Assembly: GCA_020344215.1 (NCBI GenBank)
Contig: CP070815.1
Location: 837,838-873,229, forward strand
Length of the DNA: 35,392 nt
Origin: Gemmatimonadota bacterium
GTDB lineage: Bacteria; Gemmatimonadota; Gemmatimonadetes; Palauibacterales; KS3-K002
Direction: 5' to 3'
Shown here piece by piece: positions 1 through 8,098 of this stretch. The translations under genes and the position numbers were made by a program. The notes below the pieces were generated by a model. It saw only the letters and a list, made by a program, of their open reading frames with translations, had not been told where the DNA came from and did no database searches. Position 1 is the first letter of the stretch, and every line of letters starts with the position of its first letter.

Positions 1-2
1 AT

Positions 3-299
3 GCGATACCGCGGCTCGAGCAGCAGATGGAGGATGCTGAAGCGTCCGCCGGAGCCCTCGATCGCCTCGTCGATATCCTGCGCCTGGTCATCCGGATCGA
101 GGCATCGGAGATCAATCAGGTCTTCAAGAGCGTGGTGGCGGCCACCGATTCCGACTTCGTCAGGTGTCTGCGGGCATTCCAGATGGCGGGGGAGGACCAC
201 ATCGCCGGCATCGCGGCTCAGATCCCGAAGTTCGAGCCGGAACTGGCGGACGAATGCCGGGCTTTGCGCGCCGAGATTTGCGGCGAGGGCGCCGGGTAG
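3..299 (+). CDS. C-terminal end of an unrecognised, probably all-helical protein (5' truncated)
   Basis: The frame is open from the window edge to a TAG at 297-299, so the true start lies upstream. An in-frame ATG at 27 has no convincing ribosome-binding site and is probably internal. The visible 98 residues are rich in Glu, Ala and Leu and look helical, with a Gly-Glu-Asp-His stretch near the middle that faintly recalls ferritin-like helical bundles. The ExxH metal signature of that fold is not clearly present. No signal peptide or membrane segment is visible in this part. It converges on the Omp85-like gene, with 23 bp between the stop codons. I do not recognise the family. Confidence 0.6.
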   Translation, partial: AIPRLEQQMEDAEASAGALDRLVDILRLVIRIEASEINQVFKSVVAATDSDFVRCLRAFQMAGEDHIAGIAAQIPKFEPELADECRALRAEICGEGAG

Positions 300-322
300 G
301 GGCACTCGCTGTTGTCTTCGGG

Positions 323-1498
323 CTAGAATGCTTCGCCCAGAGTGATGTAGAAGCCGGAGGTACCTTCGCCGAACCCGAAATCGAACCGCAGCGCGATACG
401 CTCGGCACGGTTCAGCAGGAAGCGGATTCCCCCGCCGACGGAGTACTTGAAGTCGCCGAGGTTGAAACTGCTGGGCTCATCCGCCACGTCGCCGAACCCG
501 GCGAATGCGACAGCGCCGAACCGCCACCAGATCGGGACGATCCGGTATTCCGCCTGCACGACGAACATGTTCTCGTCGCGGAAGCGGCCTTGGTAGTGGC
601 CGCGCATCAGGTCCTGGCCGCCGAACAGCAAGAGATGTTGGAAGGGGGGGTCGCCGGTCTCGAGCCCCAGGTAGCCCTGCAGCGCCAGCACGTGATCGGG
701 TAAGGTGTTGATGTAGCCGCGCAGGTCGAGCACGTACCTGCCGAACTCGTAGTCACTGCCGATCGCATCTCCGTACAGACCCACGCTGAGCTGGTGGTAG
801 TGGCCGCTGGATGGGGAGAAGATGTTGTCGCGGGTGTCCCAGCTGGCCAAAATGGTCGCCCCGGAGACCACTCCGCCCTCGCTACCGAGGATGTCGCCCG
901 AGTCCAGCACGCCGCCTTCCTCGACCTCTTCCAGTTCGCTGTACTCGAACTCGTAGCCGAGTCCGAGCCGGAACTCCGAGACGATCCGCCTTTGGATGTC
1001 GGCCCGCAGCCGCGTGTAACGCGGCGTGTAATCCTCTTCGTCGTCCTCCGAGGTGTCGTTGCCGATGCCGTAGAATTTGTCGGGGAACTTTGTGTAGCCG
1101 GCGTTGCCGGTGAGGTGATACTCCTCCTGCGCCCACCATAGACTGGAGTAGAACTCGGCGATGATCTGCTTCTTCGTTGTGTAGATGAAGAGGGGTGTAA
1201 TAGTCGAGGGCCGCGCGCCGGCGTCGGCCCCTTCCGGACGGTAGTAGTACTGGGCGGCAACGCCGAAGGCGAACTTGGTCTCCGGCGTGTAGGAGAGCAC
1301 GGGTATCGGGATCAGCCCGCTCCGCTTCGGCTCGACCTCCTCCTCCCCTTCGGCTTCCTGCGCGAGCAGGCGGCCCGGCGGCAGAGAGGACAGCAGCACG
1401 ATCGAGAGGGCGAGCGGTAACGCACGGGCGACGCACAGCACGGGGACCTGCGGCACGCGCCGCCGGAGCAGGTCTTGAGCGAGACTCTGAGCCATCAT
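323..1498 (-). CDS. Omp85/BamA-like outer-membrane beta-barrel protein (surface antigen D15 domain)
   Basis: About 391 residues with an N-terminal signal peptide (hydrophobic core ALPLALSIVLLSSL, then LLAQ/E) and a C-terminal Phe, the usual outer-membrane barrel ending. Alternating beta-strand patterns run through most of the protein. Near residues 310-330 it has LFGGQDLMRGHYQGRFRD, which matches the conserved loop motif of the Omp85 barrel that contains the RG(F/Y) tip. No POTRA repeats fit in the short N-terminal part, so it is a barrel-only member rather than BamA itself. It probably acts in outer-membrane transport or anchoring; the substrate is unknown. The start is one of two adjacent ATGs (1498 or 1495) just after a GAGGTG ribosome site, and longer starts lack one. 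It is divergent from the small gene at 1668. Confidence 0.85.
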   Translation of the reverse strand: MMAQSLAQDLLRRRVPQVPVLCVARALPLALSIVLLSSLPPGRLLAQEAEGEEEVEPKRSGLIPIPVLSYTPETKFAFGVAAQYYYRPEGADAGARPSTITPLFIYTTKKQIIAEFYSSLWWAQEEYHLTGNAGYTKFPDKFYGIGNDTSEDDEEDYTPRYTRLRADIQRRIVSEFRLGLGYEFEYSELEEVEEGGVLDSGDILGSEGGVVSGATILASWDTRDNIFSPSSGHYHQLSVGLYGDAIGSDYEFGRYVLDLRGYINTLPDHVLALQGYLGLETGDPPFQHLLLFGGQDLMRGHYQGRFRDENMFVVQAEYRIVPIWWRFGAVAFAGFGDVADEPSSFNLGDFKYSVGGGIRFLLNRAERIALRFDFGFGEGTSGFYITLGEAF

Positions 1499-1667
1499 CA
1501 CCTCGTAGAGTATCTGTCGGACGACTGCCCCGCGCAGGAGGCGGGGCTCGGTTCCTGTTGCTGTGCAAGGGTGGGTGCCCGTAGGATCGTTGTGGGAAGA
1601 TGCCACCCGACTCGGCAACGATCAACTGGCGGCCTGCGGGGCGCCTGGTGCAGTAAAGGGGGTCGAC

Positions 1668-1952
1668 ATGCCGTACATAACGCAGGAGAGCAGGGCGCTC
1701 TACGACAATGCCCTGACCCGATTGGCGGAGACGGTAAGCGACGCGACGCCCGACGGCGACCTCAACTACGTCGTCACGCGTATTCTGAGCGATTGGCTGC
1801 AGAAGCGCGGGCTCAGTTACACTGCGATCGCCGACGTAGTCAAGGTGCTGGAGACGGCGAAGCTCGAGTTCTATCGCCGCATCGCGGCGCCCTATGAGGA
1901 CGGCAAGGCGGCGCTCAACGGGGACGTCTACGGCGAGCTGGGCGAGGGCTGA
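1668..1952 (+). CDS. Small DUF6899-like conserved hypothetical protein
   Basis: 94 residues starting MPYITQESR. The ATG at 1668 follows an AAAGGGGG ribosome site, which decides the start over a longer frame. The blocks GDLNYVVTRIL and KLEFYRRIAAPYEDGK are the hallmarks I associate with the DUF6899 family of small proteins found in bacteria and phages. Its function is not known to me. No signal peptide or membrane segment is visible, so it is probably cytoplasmic. Its 3' end overlaps the convergent phosphatase gene by 25 bp. The family name is from memory and carries moderate certainty; that the frame is coding is well supported. Confidence 0.8.
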   Translation: MPYITQESRALYDNALTRLAETVSDATPDGDLNYVVTRILSDWLQKRGLSYTAIADVVKVLETAKLEFYRRIAAPYEDGKAALNGDVYGELGEG

Positions 1953-3103
1953 GCCGACGCGGCGAGCGGCTGGCGCTCGCCGCTGCCGGTGACGCGATAG
2001 TAAACACCGTGCTCCCAGAGCAGCCCCTGAAAGGAGCCGAGCTCGTGGAGCGGGACATCGACTCCGAAGACATATCCGTCCTGCAGTCTGTCCACCTGGT
2101 CGATCTCGGTGTGCCCCACGACTACCGCGTGCGCCCCGTAGTAAGCTAGGATCGCTTGCACATCGTCCGGGGTGGCCAGCGAATACCACCCTTCCTTCGG
2201 CTCGTGATAACCGCGATACCAGAACGGGCCGCCGCTGCCGTACCAGAAGATCGGCGTGTCATCGAATACGATCTGGTACGATCGCAGGTCGATATGCTCG
2301 CGGGCCTCGGCGTTGATCTCTTCGAGGGACAGTCCACGCTCAACTATGTGGGGTCCGATACCACCGTGGACGAAAATTATCCCGTTCAGTCTGATCGCTG
2401 AGTTTTTGCTGCGCAGCCATCGGCCCAGCTCCATATGCGGGCCATACAGGTCCTGATACATGATCTTCGTTCGGCGCGCGATGCCGTCGAAATACTTCTG
2501 GTTCACGTAACGGAGGTCCCCCTGCATCGCCATCACCTCGTGATTGCCGAGCACGAAGTGAATGCGACCATCGGCTCGAATTGCCTCCTGCTCCAGGCGA
2601 TAGATGAGCCACAGGCACTCGGAGACCTTGTCGCCGCGGTCGAGGACGTCACCGACAACTACCAGATGCCCGGATCCCCAGCGCCAGTGCAGATCGTCGT
2701 CGACGATTCCGGCGTTCACCAGCAGATCGACCATCGCCTCGTACTCGCCGTGGATGTCGCTCACGGCGAAGATCTTGGGCACATCGTCGAAGACGTGTGG
2801 CTGGTGGTCCGGCGCTCGGGCCGCTACGACGTACCGAGTGAGCGAGTCTGCACAAAACCCGTAGAAACTGAGCGTGTCCCTGACCGGAAAGCGCCGCGTC
2901 TGCACCGCGCCATCGCACAGATAGAAGACGATGGCACTCGAGTCACTCTGCCAGTAGATGTGGGGGCCGTCGTCCAAGGAGTCGGCCGCCGCGCCGAGTA
3001 CCGGCGAGTTGATTCTGAGGTCGGCTGCCGCCGGGTGGGGAAGGCAGACTAGTCCGAGCGCGTATACTGCGAGAGTGACTGAGGCTGCTCTCCGCTCTAG
3101 CAT
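1928..3103 (-). CDS. Exported PPP-type metallophosphoesterase (Shewanella-like phosphatase type)
   Basis: 391 residues with a signal peptide (LAVYALGLVCLPHPAAA). It carries the full PPP-family metal-binding set: DIHG at 116-119, GDVLDRG at 151-157, GNHE at 186-189, a VHGG histidine at 246 and VGHT with a histidine at 331. This order and spacing fit calcineurin-like serine/threonine or tyrosine protein phosphatases, and the exported form resembles the bacterial Shewanella-like phosphatases. It should use two divalent metals and act in the periplasm or outside the cell on phosphoproteins or small phosphoesters; the substrate cannot be read from sequence. The start has AAGGA about 8 bases upstream. 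It is divergent from the tRNA-binding gene, and its end overlaps the DUF6899-like gene. Confidence 0.9.
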   Translation of the reverse strand: MLERRAASVTLAVYALGLVCLPHPAAADLRINSPVLGAAADSLDDGPHIYWQSDSSAIVFYLCDGAVQTRRFPVRDTLSFYGFCADSLTRYVVAARAPDHQPHVFDDVPKIFAVSDIHGEYEAMVDLLVNAGIVDDDLHWRWGSGHLVVVGDVLDRGDKVSECLWLIYRLEQEAIRADGRIHFVLGNHEVMAMQGDLRYVNQKYFDGIARRTKIMYQDLYGPHMELGRWLRSKNSAIRLNGIIFVHGGIGPHIVERGLSLEEINAEAREHIDLRSYQIVFDDTPIFWYGSGGPFWYRGYHEPKEGWYSLATPDDVQAILAYYGAHAVVVGHTEIDQVDRLQDGYVFGVDVPLHELGSFQGLLWEHGVYYRVTGSGERQPLAASAQPSPSSP

Positions 3104-3263
3104 TGGCAGATCCTTTCCGTCCGGAGTTGGAATCCCGTCGTATTGGAGCCTCTACCCTAAGGGACGGCCTGAACCTAACCTGTGGGGCGTGTGCACGCCA
3201 AAGTCACTTGCCCGGCGTGCTGGTTCGACGTTGATTGCGTCCACATGAACAAGCTGAGGAAAG

Positions 3264-3626
3264 ATGAGTGATTTCAAACCTGCTCCGGTCAAGCCGCCGA
3301 TATCGTTGGATGTGCTTCAGCAGGTCGACGTGCGGGTGGGCGCGATCGAGGCGGTCGCTGACATCCCCAGCTCGAGCAAGCTGCTGAAGCTGACCGTGGA
3401 CTTCGGTGACCACCGGCGGACGATTCTCGCAGGACTGAAGAAGGAGCGACCGGACCCACAGGCGCTTGTCGGTCTGCAGGCGCTCTTCGTGGTCAACCTT
3501 GAGCCGAAGGAGATGGTCGGGGAGATGTCCGAGGGGATGCTCTTCGACGTCGGGTATCCGGATGGGATCCGGCCGGTCTTCGCGGTGCCCGAGGCGGCCG
3601 TCCCGAACGGAGCGCGGGCGGGGTAG
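3264..3626 (+). CDS. tRNA-binding OB-fold protein (Trbp111/CsaA type)
   Basis: 120 residues that are almost entirely one tRNA-binding OB-fold domain. Visible blocks are VDVRVGAIEAV, SSKLLKLTVDFGD, RTILAGLKK, VVNLEPKEMVGEMSEGML and a closing VPNGARAG. The same domain sits at the C-terminus of methionyl- and phenylalanyl-tRNA synthetases and occurs free as Trbp111 and CsaA, which dimerise and bind tRNA structure or act as chaperones. The KLLKLTVDFG and SEGML segments look closer to the MetRS tail/Trbp111 type than to CsaA. The ATG follows GAGGAAAG closely. It ends 21 bp from the convergent Nudix gene. The biological role is not determined by context. Confidence 0.88.
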   Translation: MSDFKPAPVKPPISLDVLQQVDVRVGAIEAVADIPSSSKLLKLTVDFGDHRRTILAGLKKERPDPQALVGLQALFVVNLEPKEMVGEMSEGMLFDVGYPDGIRPVFAVPEAAVPNGARAG

Positions 3627-3647
3627 TGGGACGGGGGTAACGGCGGC

Positions 3648-4226
3648 CTAGCGGCGCCGCTCAACATCTCGGAGTCGCAGCCAGAAGAGGGCGATGATCG
3701 TTTTCGCGTCCTGTTGGTCGCCGGAAAGGAACGCGTCCCACAGTTCGGCGGGGCTCATCTCGATCACCTTGATGTCCTCGTCGCCGACCCCGAGTCCCTC
3801 CGCAATCTCCGGTTCGCCGGAAACCTCTCCGTAATAGAGTAGGACCCGTTCCGAGGTGCCGCCCGGTGAGACGTAGAAGGTGGTGATGTGTTCCAGGCTC
3901 TCGACCCCGTAGCCGGTCTCTTCGCGGACCTCGCGTACTATCGCCGCTTCGGGCGTTTCACCCTCGGGCACGCCGCCGGCCACGATCTCGGTGATCCAAC
4001 CGGGGCCCTTCTCGAGCGTCGGGTAACGGAACTGGTTCACGAGCACGAGCCGGCCGCTACCGCGATTCATCAGTAACGCAGCCACCGAGTCGCCGCGCTC
4101 GAAGCATAGCTGCCGGACGGGCGGGCTCCAGCTCCCGTCGTGCTTGCGGTGTTCGATGATCGCTTCTTCGATCTTGAAGACGTCTTCGAAGGCCCACCGC
4201 CTCTCGAGCACCTTGACTCTGTCCAT
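3648..4226 (-). CDS. Nudix hydrolase of the ADP-ribose/GDP-mannose pyrophosphatase type
   Basis: 192 residues. A complete Nudix box lies at residues 84-106: Gly84, Glu90, then Arg98-Glu99 and Glu102-Glu103 with Gly105, which bind the catalytic metal. The upstream block VNQFRYPT and the closing DAKTIIALFWLR resemble NudF/NudK (AdpP/YffH) enzymes, which cleave ADP-ribose, GDP-mannose or other NDP-sugars. The substrate cannot be fixed from sequence. I start at the ATG at 4226 because homologous sequence begins there; the frame runs further upstream but that part is low-complexity and Arg/Gly-rich. It is divergent from asnA across 341 bp. Confidence 0.88.
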   Translation of the reverse strand: MDRVKVLERRWAFEDVFKIEEAIIEHRKHDGSWSPPVRQLCFERGDSVAALLMNRGSGRLVLVNQFRYPTLEKGPGWITEIVAGGVPEGETPEAAIVREVREETGYGVESLEHITTFYVSPGGTSERVLLYYGEVSGEPEIAEGLGVGDEDIKVIEMSPAELWDAFLSGDQQDAKTIIALFWLRLRDVERRR

Positions 4227-4567
4227 TCCGCCCGACCTCGAGGTCCCGGGTGATTGGTTGCCGGCTAGCCGCCGCGCTATGAGTCGCAAGAGAAGAGCGG
4301 AGCCGCGTCCCCGCAACCGGCGGCCGGCGCTCGTTCGGGAAGCCGGCCGGTGGCAGGCTGCCCCAATACGACGCGCATGTGCCTCCGCGGGGCCAGCGCC
4401 GAAGCCGCGCGGCACGCAGCCGCTCGGGTCCTGGCCGTACGACGCCTCACGGAACGCCCTTTGCGTAACGACTGGCCCTAGTGTACACTGAGAGGCCAGC
4501 ACAGCGGGCGGGACGCCCCGGCGGTGCCGCCCGGACTTCAACCTGGGAAGCAAGTGGAGCGCAGGAG
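4227..4567. other. Intergenic region between the divergent Nudix gene and asnA
   Basis: This 341-bp stretch holds no convincing gene. Open frames that cross it are Arg/Pro/Gly-rich and lack ribosome sites. Its right half contains a sigma70-type promoter for asnA (4461-4489) and a GC-rich hairpin in the presumed leader: 4505-4511 pairs with 4527-4533, a 7-bp stem with a 15-base loop. I saw no clear promoter for the Nudix gene. Confidence 0.6.
4461..4489 (+). promoter_or_regulatory. Candidate sigma70-type promoter of asnA
   Basis: TTGCGT at 4461-4466, a 17-base spacer, and TACACT at 4484-4489. Spacing is ideal and the -10 box keeps the key T, A and final T. It predicts transcription starting near 4496 and a leader of about 70 bases. 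Prediction is from sequence only. Confidence 0.5.
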
Positions 4568-5698
4568 ATGACGAACGACAAGAAAGCAGACCTGGCGGGC
4601 CCCGGAATCGGCAGTTACGAGGAGCTAGAGAAGGTCCTGCCCAAGGACTACGAGCCGCTGCTCGATCGCAAGGATACGATGCGGGCGCTGTTCGCCGTGA
4701 AGGACTACATCGAGGAGAACCTCTGTAAGGAGCTCAACCTGATGATGGTTCAGGTCCCGCTGATCGTCGACGTCGAGAGCGGCGTCAACGACATGCTGGA
4801 CCGCGACGGTTCGCGCACGCCAATCGAGTTCTACATCTCGAACGATCACGGCAAGAACCCCATCACCGCGCAGGTCGTACAGGCGGCGACCAAGTGGAAG
4901 CGGGTCGCGCTGGCCCAGTTCGGCATGCAACCGGGCGAAGGCCTGTGCACCGACATGAAGGCGGTCCGCAAGGACTACTTCCTCGACCACGACCACAGCG
5001 CCTACGTGGATCAGTGGGACTGGGAGCGCGCGATCACCGACAAGGAGCGTAACCTCGACTTTCTCACCGACGTGGTGAAGAAGATCTGGAAGGTTCTCTA
5101 CGGAGCCTGGAGATTCGCCGAGCAAGAGTTCCCGGCGCTCAAGGGCAAGTACCCCGAAATCCCCGAGGAACTGACTTTCCTGCACGCTGAGGAGATTCTC
5201 GAGATGTATCCCGACCTGCCGCGCAAGCAGCGCGAGACGCGGGTCGTGCAGGAGTACCCGGCCATCTTCATCTACGGGATCGGCTGGCCGCTGGAGGACG
5301 GTTACCCGCACGAGATGCGCGCGGCGGACTACGATGATTGGGTCACCGAGACCACGTCGAAGGATGGGCGGCCAATGCACGGGCTGAACGGCGACATCCT
5401 CGTCTGGAACCCGGTGACGAGGCGGCGCCACGAGCTGACTTCGATGGGGATCCGTGTGAACGCCGAGACCCTGAAGAAGCAGCTGGAGATGTCCGGCCAG
5501 CTCGACAACCTGAAGCTGCCGTATCACCAGGCGATCGCTAACGGCGACGTGCCGCTCTCAATCGGTGGCGGCATCGGTCAGTCGCGCACGTATATGTACC
5601 TGCTGCGCAAGGCGCACCTGGGTGAGGTGAGCGTCACCGTGTGGCCGCAGGTCTTGAAGGACATGTGCGCGACGCGGAAGATCCACGTGCTGGAGTAG
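4568..5698 (+). CDS. asnA: Aspartate-ammonia ligase (asparagine synthetase A)
   Basis: 376 residues. It makes asparagine from aspartate, ammonia and ATP (giving AMP and PPi) in the cytoplasm, without glutamine. Recognisable AsnA blocks include YVDQWDWERA, the ATKWKR segment, RAADYDDW, GLNGDILVWNP, SSMGIRV-type (here TSMGIRV) and the GGGIGQSR glycine loop near the end. These belong to the class II aminoacyl-tRNA-synthetase-like fold. It is about 45 residues longer than E. coli AsnA (330), mostly through an extra N-terminal segment. The ATG has AGGAG immediately upstream, which rules out the longer start near 4481. The next gene on the same strand encodes a glutamine synthetase homologue, so the pair suggests an ammonia-assimilation locus. 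Confidence 0.96.
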   Translation: MTNDKKADLAGPGIGSYEELEKVLPKDYEPLLDRKDTMRALFAVKDYIEENLCKELNLMMVQVPLIVDVESGVNDMLDRDGSRTPIEFYISNDHGKNPITAQVVQAATKWKRVALAQFGMQPGEGLCTDMKAVRKDYFLDHDHSAYVDQWDWERAITDKERNLDFLTDVVKKIWKVLYGAWRFAEQEFPALKGKYPEIPEELTFLHAEEILEMYPDLPRKQRETRVVQEYPAIFIYGIGWPLEDGYPHEMRAADYDDWVTETTSKDGRPMHGLNGDILVWNPVTRRRHELTSMGIRVNAETLKKQLEMSGQLDNLKLPYHQAIANGDVPLSIGGGIGQSRTYMYLLRKAHLGEVSVTVWPQVLKDMCATRKIHVLE

Positions 5699-5742
5699 GA
5701 GGCACGCCTGGCACGGCGGACCAAGGAGTCCAATATTTCAGG

Positions 5743-5779
5743 CGGGTTGTCGCGGGAAGCCGGTTTCCGTGACAACCCG
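5743..5779 (+). other. Strong 16-bp stem-loop between asnA and the glutamine synthetase gene
   Basis: Bases 5743-5758 pair with 5764-5779 over 16 consecutive positions (two are G.U in RNA) around a 5-base loop, GCCGG. It lies 45 bp after the asnA stop and 80 bp before the next ATG. The base run after the stem (TCTTCG) is a poor U-tract, so it may be a weak terminator, an mRNA-stabilising or processing element, or a regulatory leader of the downstream gene. Confidence 0.7.
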
Positions 5780-5858
5780 TCTTCGCCGGTGGCCGCGCCG
5801 GTCAGATAAGCGGCGCGAGGCCGCCGGATGCGAAGGGTCTCCTGGAGAGGGTGTGGAG

Positions 5859-7259
5859 ATGAGCGACCCGCAGCGCGAGCGCCCGCCGGTTCTGGGCGGT
5901 GACGGCTTGGAGAGCGAGCTGGGCAAACCCCGCTCCGAGTGGACCGTCGACGATATGCTGGACCTGGTCAGCAGACGGGACATCCGCATCGTCAGCCTAA
6001 TGCACGTCGGTGGCGACGGTTGCCTCAAGACGCTCGACTTCGTGCCACAGAGCGTGACTCATCTCAGAGACATCATCGAGGCCGGCGAGCGGGCCGACGG
6101 CTCCAACCTGTTCGCGGGCATGGGGATCCCGACCGGCGCCTCCGATATCGTTCTGCGGCCGCGGGTTGAGCGAGCGTTCCTCGACCCGTTCGCTCCCATC
6201 CCGACGCTCGTTCTCATGTGCGGTCACGACAGTCGTGACGGCACGCCTCTGCCCCAATCGCCCGACACCATCCTGCGCCGCGCCTGCGACCATCTGCTCG
6301 CCGAGACGGGGGTCGAGCTGTGGGCGCTCGGCGAAGTGGAGTACTTCCTCGGCAAGCGTTGGGATGAGACCGACATTTACGGCGCGGACGACCGCGGCTA
6401 CCACGCCGCGTCGCCTTTCGTGTTCGGCGAGGGCTTGCGTCGCGGGGCGCTGGCGACGCTCGCCGAGATCGGCGTCCCGGTCAAGTACGGTCACAGCGAG
6501 GTCGGTTACATCGAGGCGAAGGAGACCGAGGGCGTGATCTGGGAGCAGCACGAGATCGAGCTGTCGTTGAGCCCGCTCCCCGATGCCGCCGACGGGATCC
6601 TCCTCACCCAGTGGGTGCTGCGCAATCTTGCCTACCAGAGGGGAATGCGCTGCAGCACCGATCCGATCATGCTGGAGGGGCACGCCGGGAACGGCCTCCA
6701 TTTCCACTTCGCGCCGATGAAGAACGGGCTACCGGTGGCCATCCAGGATGGCGATGGGAATCTGAGCGAGTCGTCGGCCTGGCTGATCGGCGGACTCGTT
6801 CAGCTGAGCGAAGCGCTGATGGCGTTCGGCAATCGCTCAGAGGGTTCGTTCGCCCGGCTCGTTCAGGGTAAGGAGGCACCCAACACCATCGTCTGGGGTG
6901 AGTTCGACCGCAACGCGCTGGTTCGCCTGCCCGTCGTCGCCACCGATGCCGAAGGGCGCGTCGTCACACCGCCGACCATCGAGTTCCGGCTCGCCGACGG
7001 ATCGGCGCTGCCCCATCTGCTGCTGGCCGGCGCCGCTCTGGCTATGATCAGCGGACGCAAGACGAAGGATCTCGAGGCGGTGCTGCAGCGAACGGCCGCC
7101 GGTCAGGCGGCGGGTCAGCCTGAAGCCGTGGCGCGGGTGCCGCGCAACTTCGCCGAGGTGGCTGAAGCGCTGGCGCGGCACCGGGCCGAACTCGAAACGG
7201 GCGGTGCCTTCCCACCGGGCATGCTCGATCGAGTGATCGCGCGCCTCAAGGCGCGGTGA
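5859..7259 (+). CDS. Divergent glutamine synthetase family protein
   Basis: 466 residues with the glutamine synthetase core. Metal and substrate positions are visible: GEVEYF (Glu159, Glu161), GHSEVG (Glu214), EQHEIEL (Glu232), GNGLHFHF (His281, His283), RNALVRLP and IEFRLADGS (Glu375, Arg377). Departures from typical GlnA are LPHL in place of the usual NPYL, and a very short segment after residue 400 with no recognisable adenylylation-site tyrosine. It may therefore be a GlnA not controlled by adenylylation, or a gamma-glutamyl ligase using another amine. The ATG at 5859 follows GGAGAGGG/GGAG, and a GTG 90 bp upstream is less likely. The position behind asnA favours a role in ammonia assimilation. 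Confidence 0.85.
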   Translation: MSDPQRERPPVLGGDGLESELGKPRSEWTVDDMLDLVSRRDIRIVSLMHVGGDGCLKTLDFVPQSVTHLRDIIEAGERADGSNLFAGMGIPTGASDIVLRPRVERAFLDPFAPIPTLVLMCGHDSRDGTPLPQSPDTILRRACDHLLAETGVELWALGEVEYFLGKRWDETDIYGADDRGYHAASPFVFGEGLRRGALATLAEIGVPVKYGHSEVGYIEAKETEGVIWEQHEIELSLSPLPDAADGILLTQWVLRNLAYQRGMRCSTDPIMLEGHAGNGLHFHFAPMKNGLPVAIQDGDGNLSESSAWLIGGLVQLSEALMAFGNRSEGSFARLVQGKEAPNTIVWGEFDRNALVRLPVVATDAEGRVVTPPTIEFRLADGSALPHLLLAGAALAMISGRKTKDLEAVLQRTAAGQAAGQPEAVARVPRNFAEVAEALARHRAELETGGAFPPGMLDRVIARLKAR

Positions 7260-7317
7260 CGCCGGGGCCCGGCAGGAACCGAGGCGGCGCGATCCGCATC
7301 TACCGCATCAACAAGTA

Positions 7318-7349
7318 GCGCTGGGGAACGTCGTCGCGCTCCCCAGCGC
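7318..7349. terminator. Hairpin between convergent genes, candidate terminator
   Basis: A perfect 10-bp stem, GCGCTGGGGA at 7318-7327 with its complement at 7340-7349, and a 12-base loop. It lies between the ends of the glutamine synthetase gene (plus) and the PPC-like gene (minus), so it could serve both. Neither side has a strong T-run, so efficiency is uncertain. Confidence 0.55.
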
Positions 7350-7372
7350 CGTCTCGCCCGCGTTTACGGTTC

Positions 7373-8098
7373 CTAGTTCGTCGAGAGTACGTAACCGTTC
7401 CAGACCGACCCGAGGTTCTGGATTTGGAGCTCGAACGACCCGGTCCAGGCGGGCGTCCAGATCAGGACGCAGTGGTCCGTGTAGTCGGCATCCGAGACGA
7501 TGAGGTTGCCGTTCGCGTCGTAGACGTAGCAGTCGAGATCGGTGTCGCCGTCGCCGACGACCTCGATGATCGCCGTCTCACCACCGCGGAAGGAGATCCT
7601 GTAGATGTCCGTCGAGTAAGCCTCGACGCGGTCGTAGTGGATCGCCGCCCCGCCGACACGACCCTTCGTCATCGAGCCCTCCAGCTCGTCGATCACGGCG
7701 AGCATGTTCTCGTCGTCGCCGGCCAGCTCGCGGGCGGTGGCCAGCAGGTCCGTCACCCGCAGCCTGGGCACCGGCGATTTCTCGGCGGCCTCCGCAGGCC
7801 CGGCGCCTTCCTGGATCACGGAGCTCGTGCTCTCGAACGTCGGATCGCTGATCGGCGTCTCGATCATGATCCGCGCTGCTGCGACGTAGGGCTCAGGTGT
7901 TCCGGTGCGCTGCCCGAATAGCACGAGCTGCCGGGCGAGTGCTATGTCCTGGGCCGCCGCCATCTCGGCGGTGGTCTCTACCGGCTCTTTCTCGCCTGTC
8001 TCCTGCGCGGCGACCACGCTTGGGAAAACGGCCAGCGACAGCGCGAGGGCCAGGGGGGCCCGCGAGAGCAGGCGGAGGCGTGGGTCGAGCGTGAGCAT
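7373..8098 (-). CDS. Secreted protein with PPC-like C-terminal beta domain
   Basis: 241 residues with a clear signal peptide (LALALSLAVFPSVVAAQ/E). The middle is helical. The last 90 residues, with GDGDTDLDCYVYDANGN, SDADYTDHC and WTGSFELQIQNLG, look like a bacterial pre-peptidase C-terminal (PPC) or related beta-sandwich in which Asp-rich loops may bind calcium. Two cysteines in this domain (DLDCYV and TDHCVL) could form a disulfide. There is no protease domain, so it is not simply a peptidase tail. The ATG at 8098 follows GGAGGG at good spacing, unlike longer starts. It probably acts in the periplasm or outside the cell; its role is unknown. Confidence 0.8.
   Translation of the reverse strand: MLTLDPRLRLLSRAPLALALSLAVFPSVVAAQETGEKEPVETTAEMAAAQDIALARQLVLFGQRTGTPEPYVAAARIMIETPISDPTFESTSSVIQEGAGPAEAAEKSPVPRLRVTDLLATARELAGDDENMLAVIDELEGSMTKGRVGGAAIHYDRVEAYSTDIYRISFRGGETAIIEVVGDGDTDLDCYVYDANGNLIVSDADYTDHCVLIWTPAWTGSFELQIQNLGSVWNGYVLSTN

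Noticed and set aside
882..2189. 435-codon open frame crossing the Omp85 and DUF6899-like genes
   Set aside because: Arg/Ala-rich composition, no ribosome site, and it overlaps three genes with real domain matches.
4625..5527. 300-codon antisense frame within asnA
   Set aside because: Mirror of a highly conserved enzyme; no motif, and such frames are expected opposite GC-rich coding sequence.
7256..7318. 20-codon frame starting GTG at the end of the glutamine synthetase gene and ending AIRIYRINK
   Set aside because: The end looks peptide-like, but there is no ribosome site and the stop codon falls within the terminator stem; too short to support.
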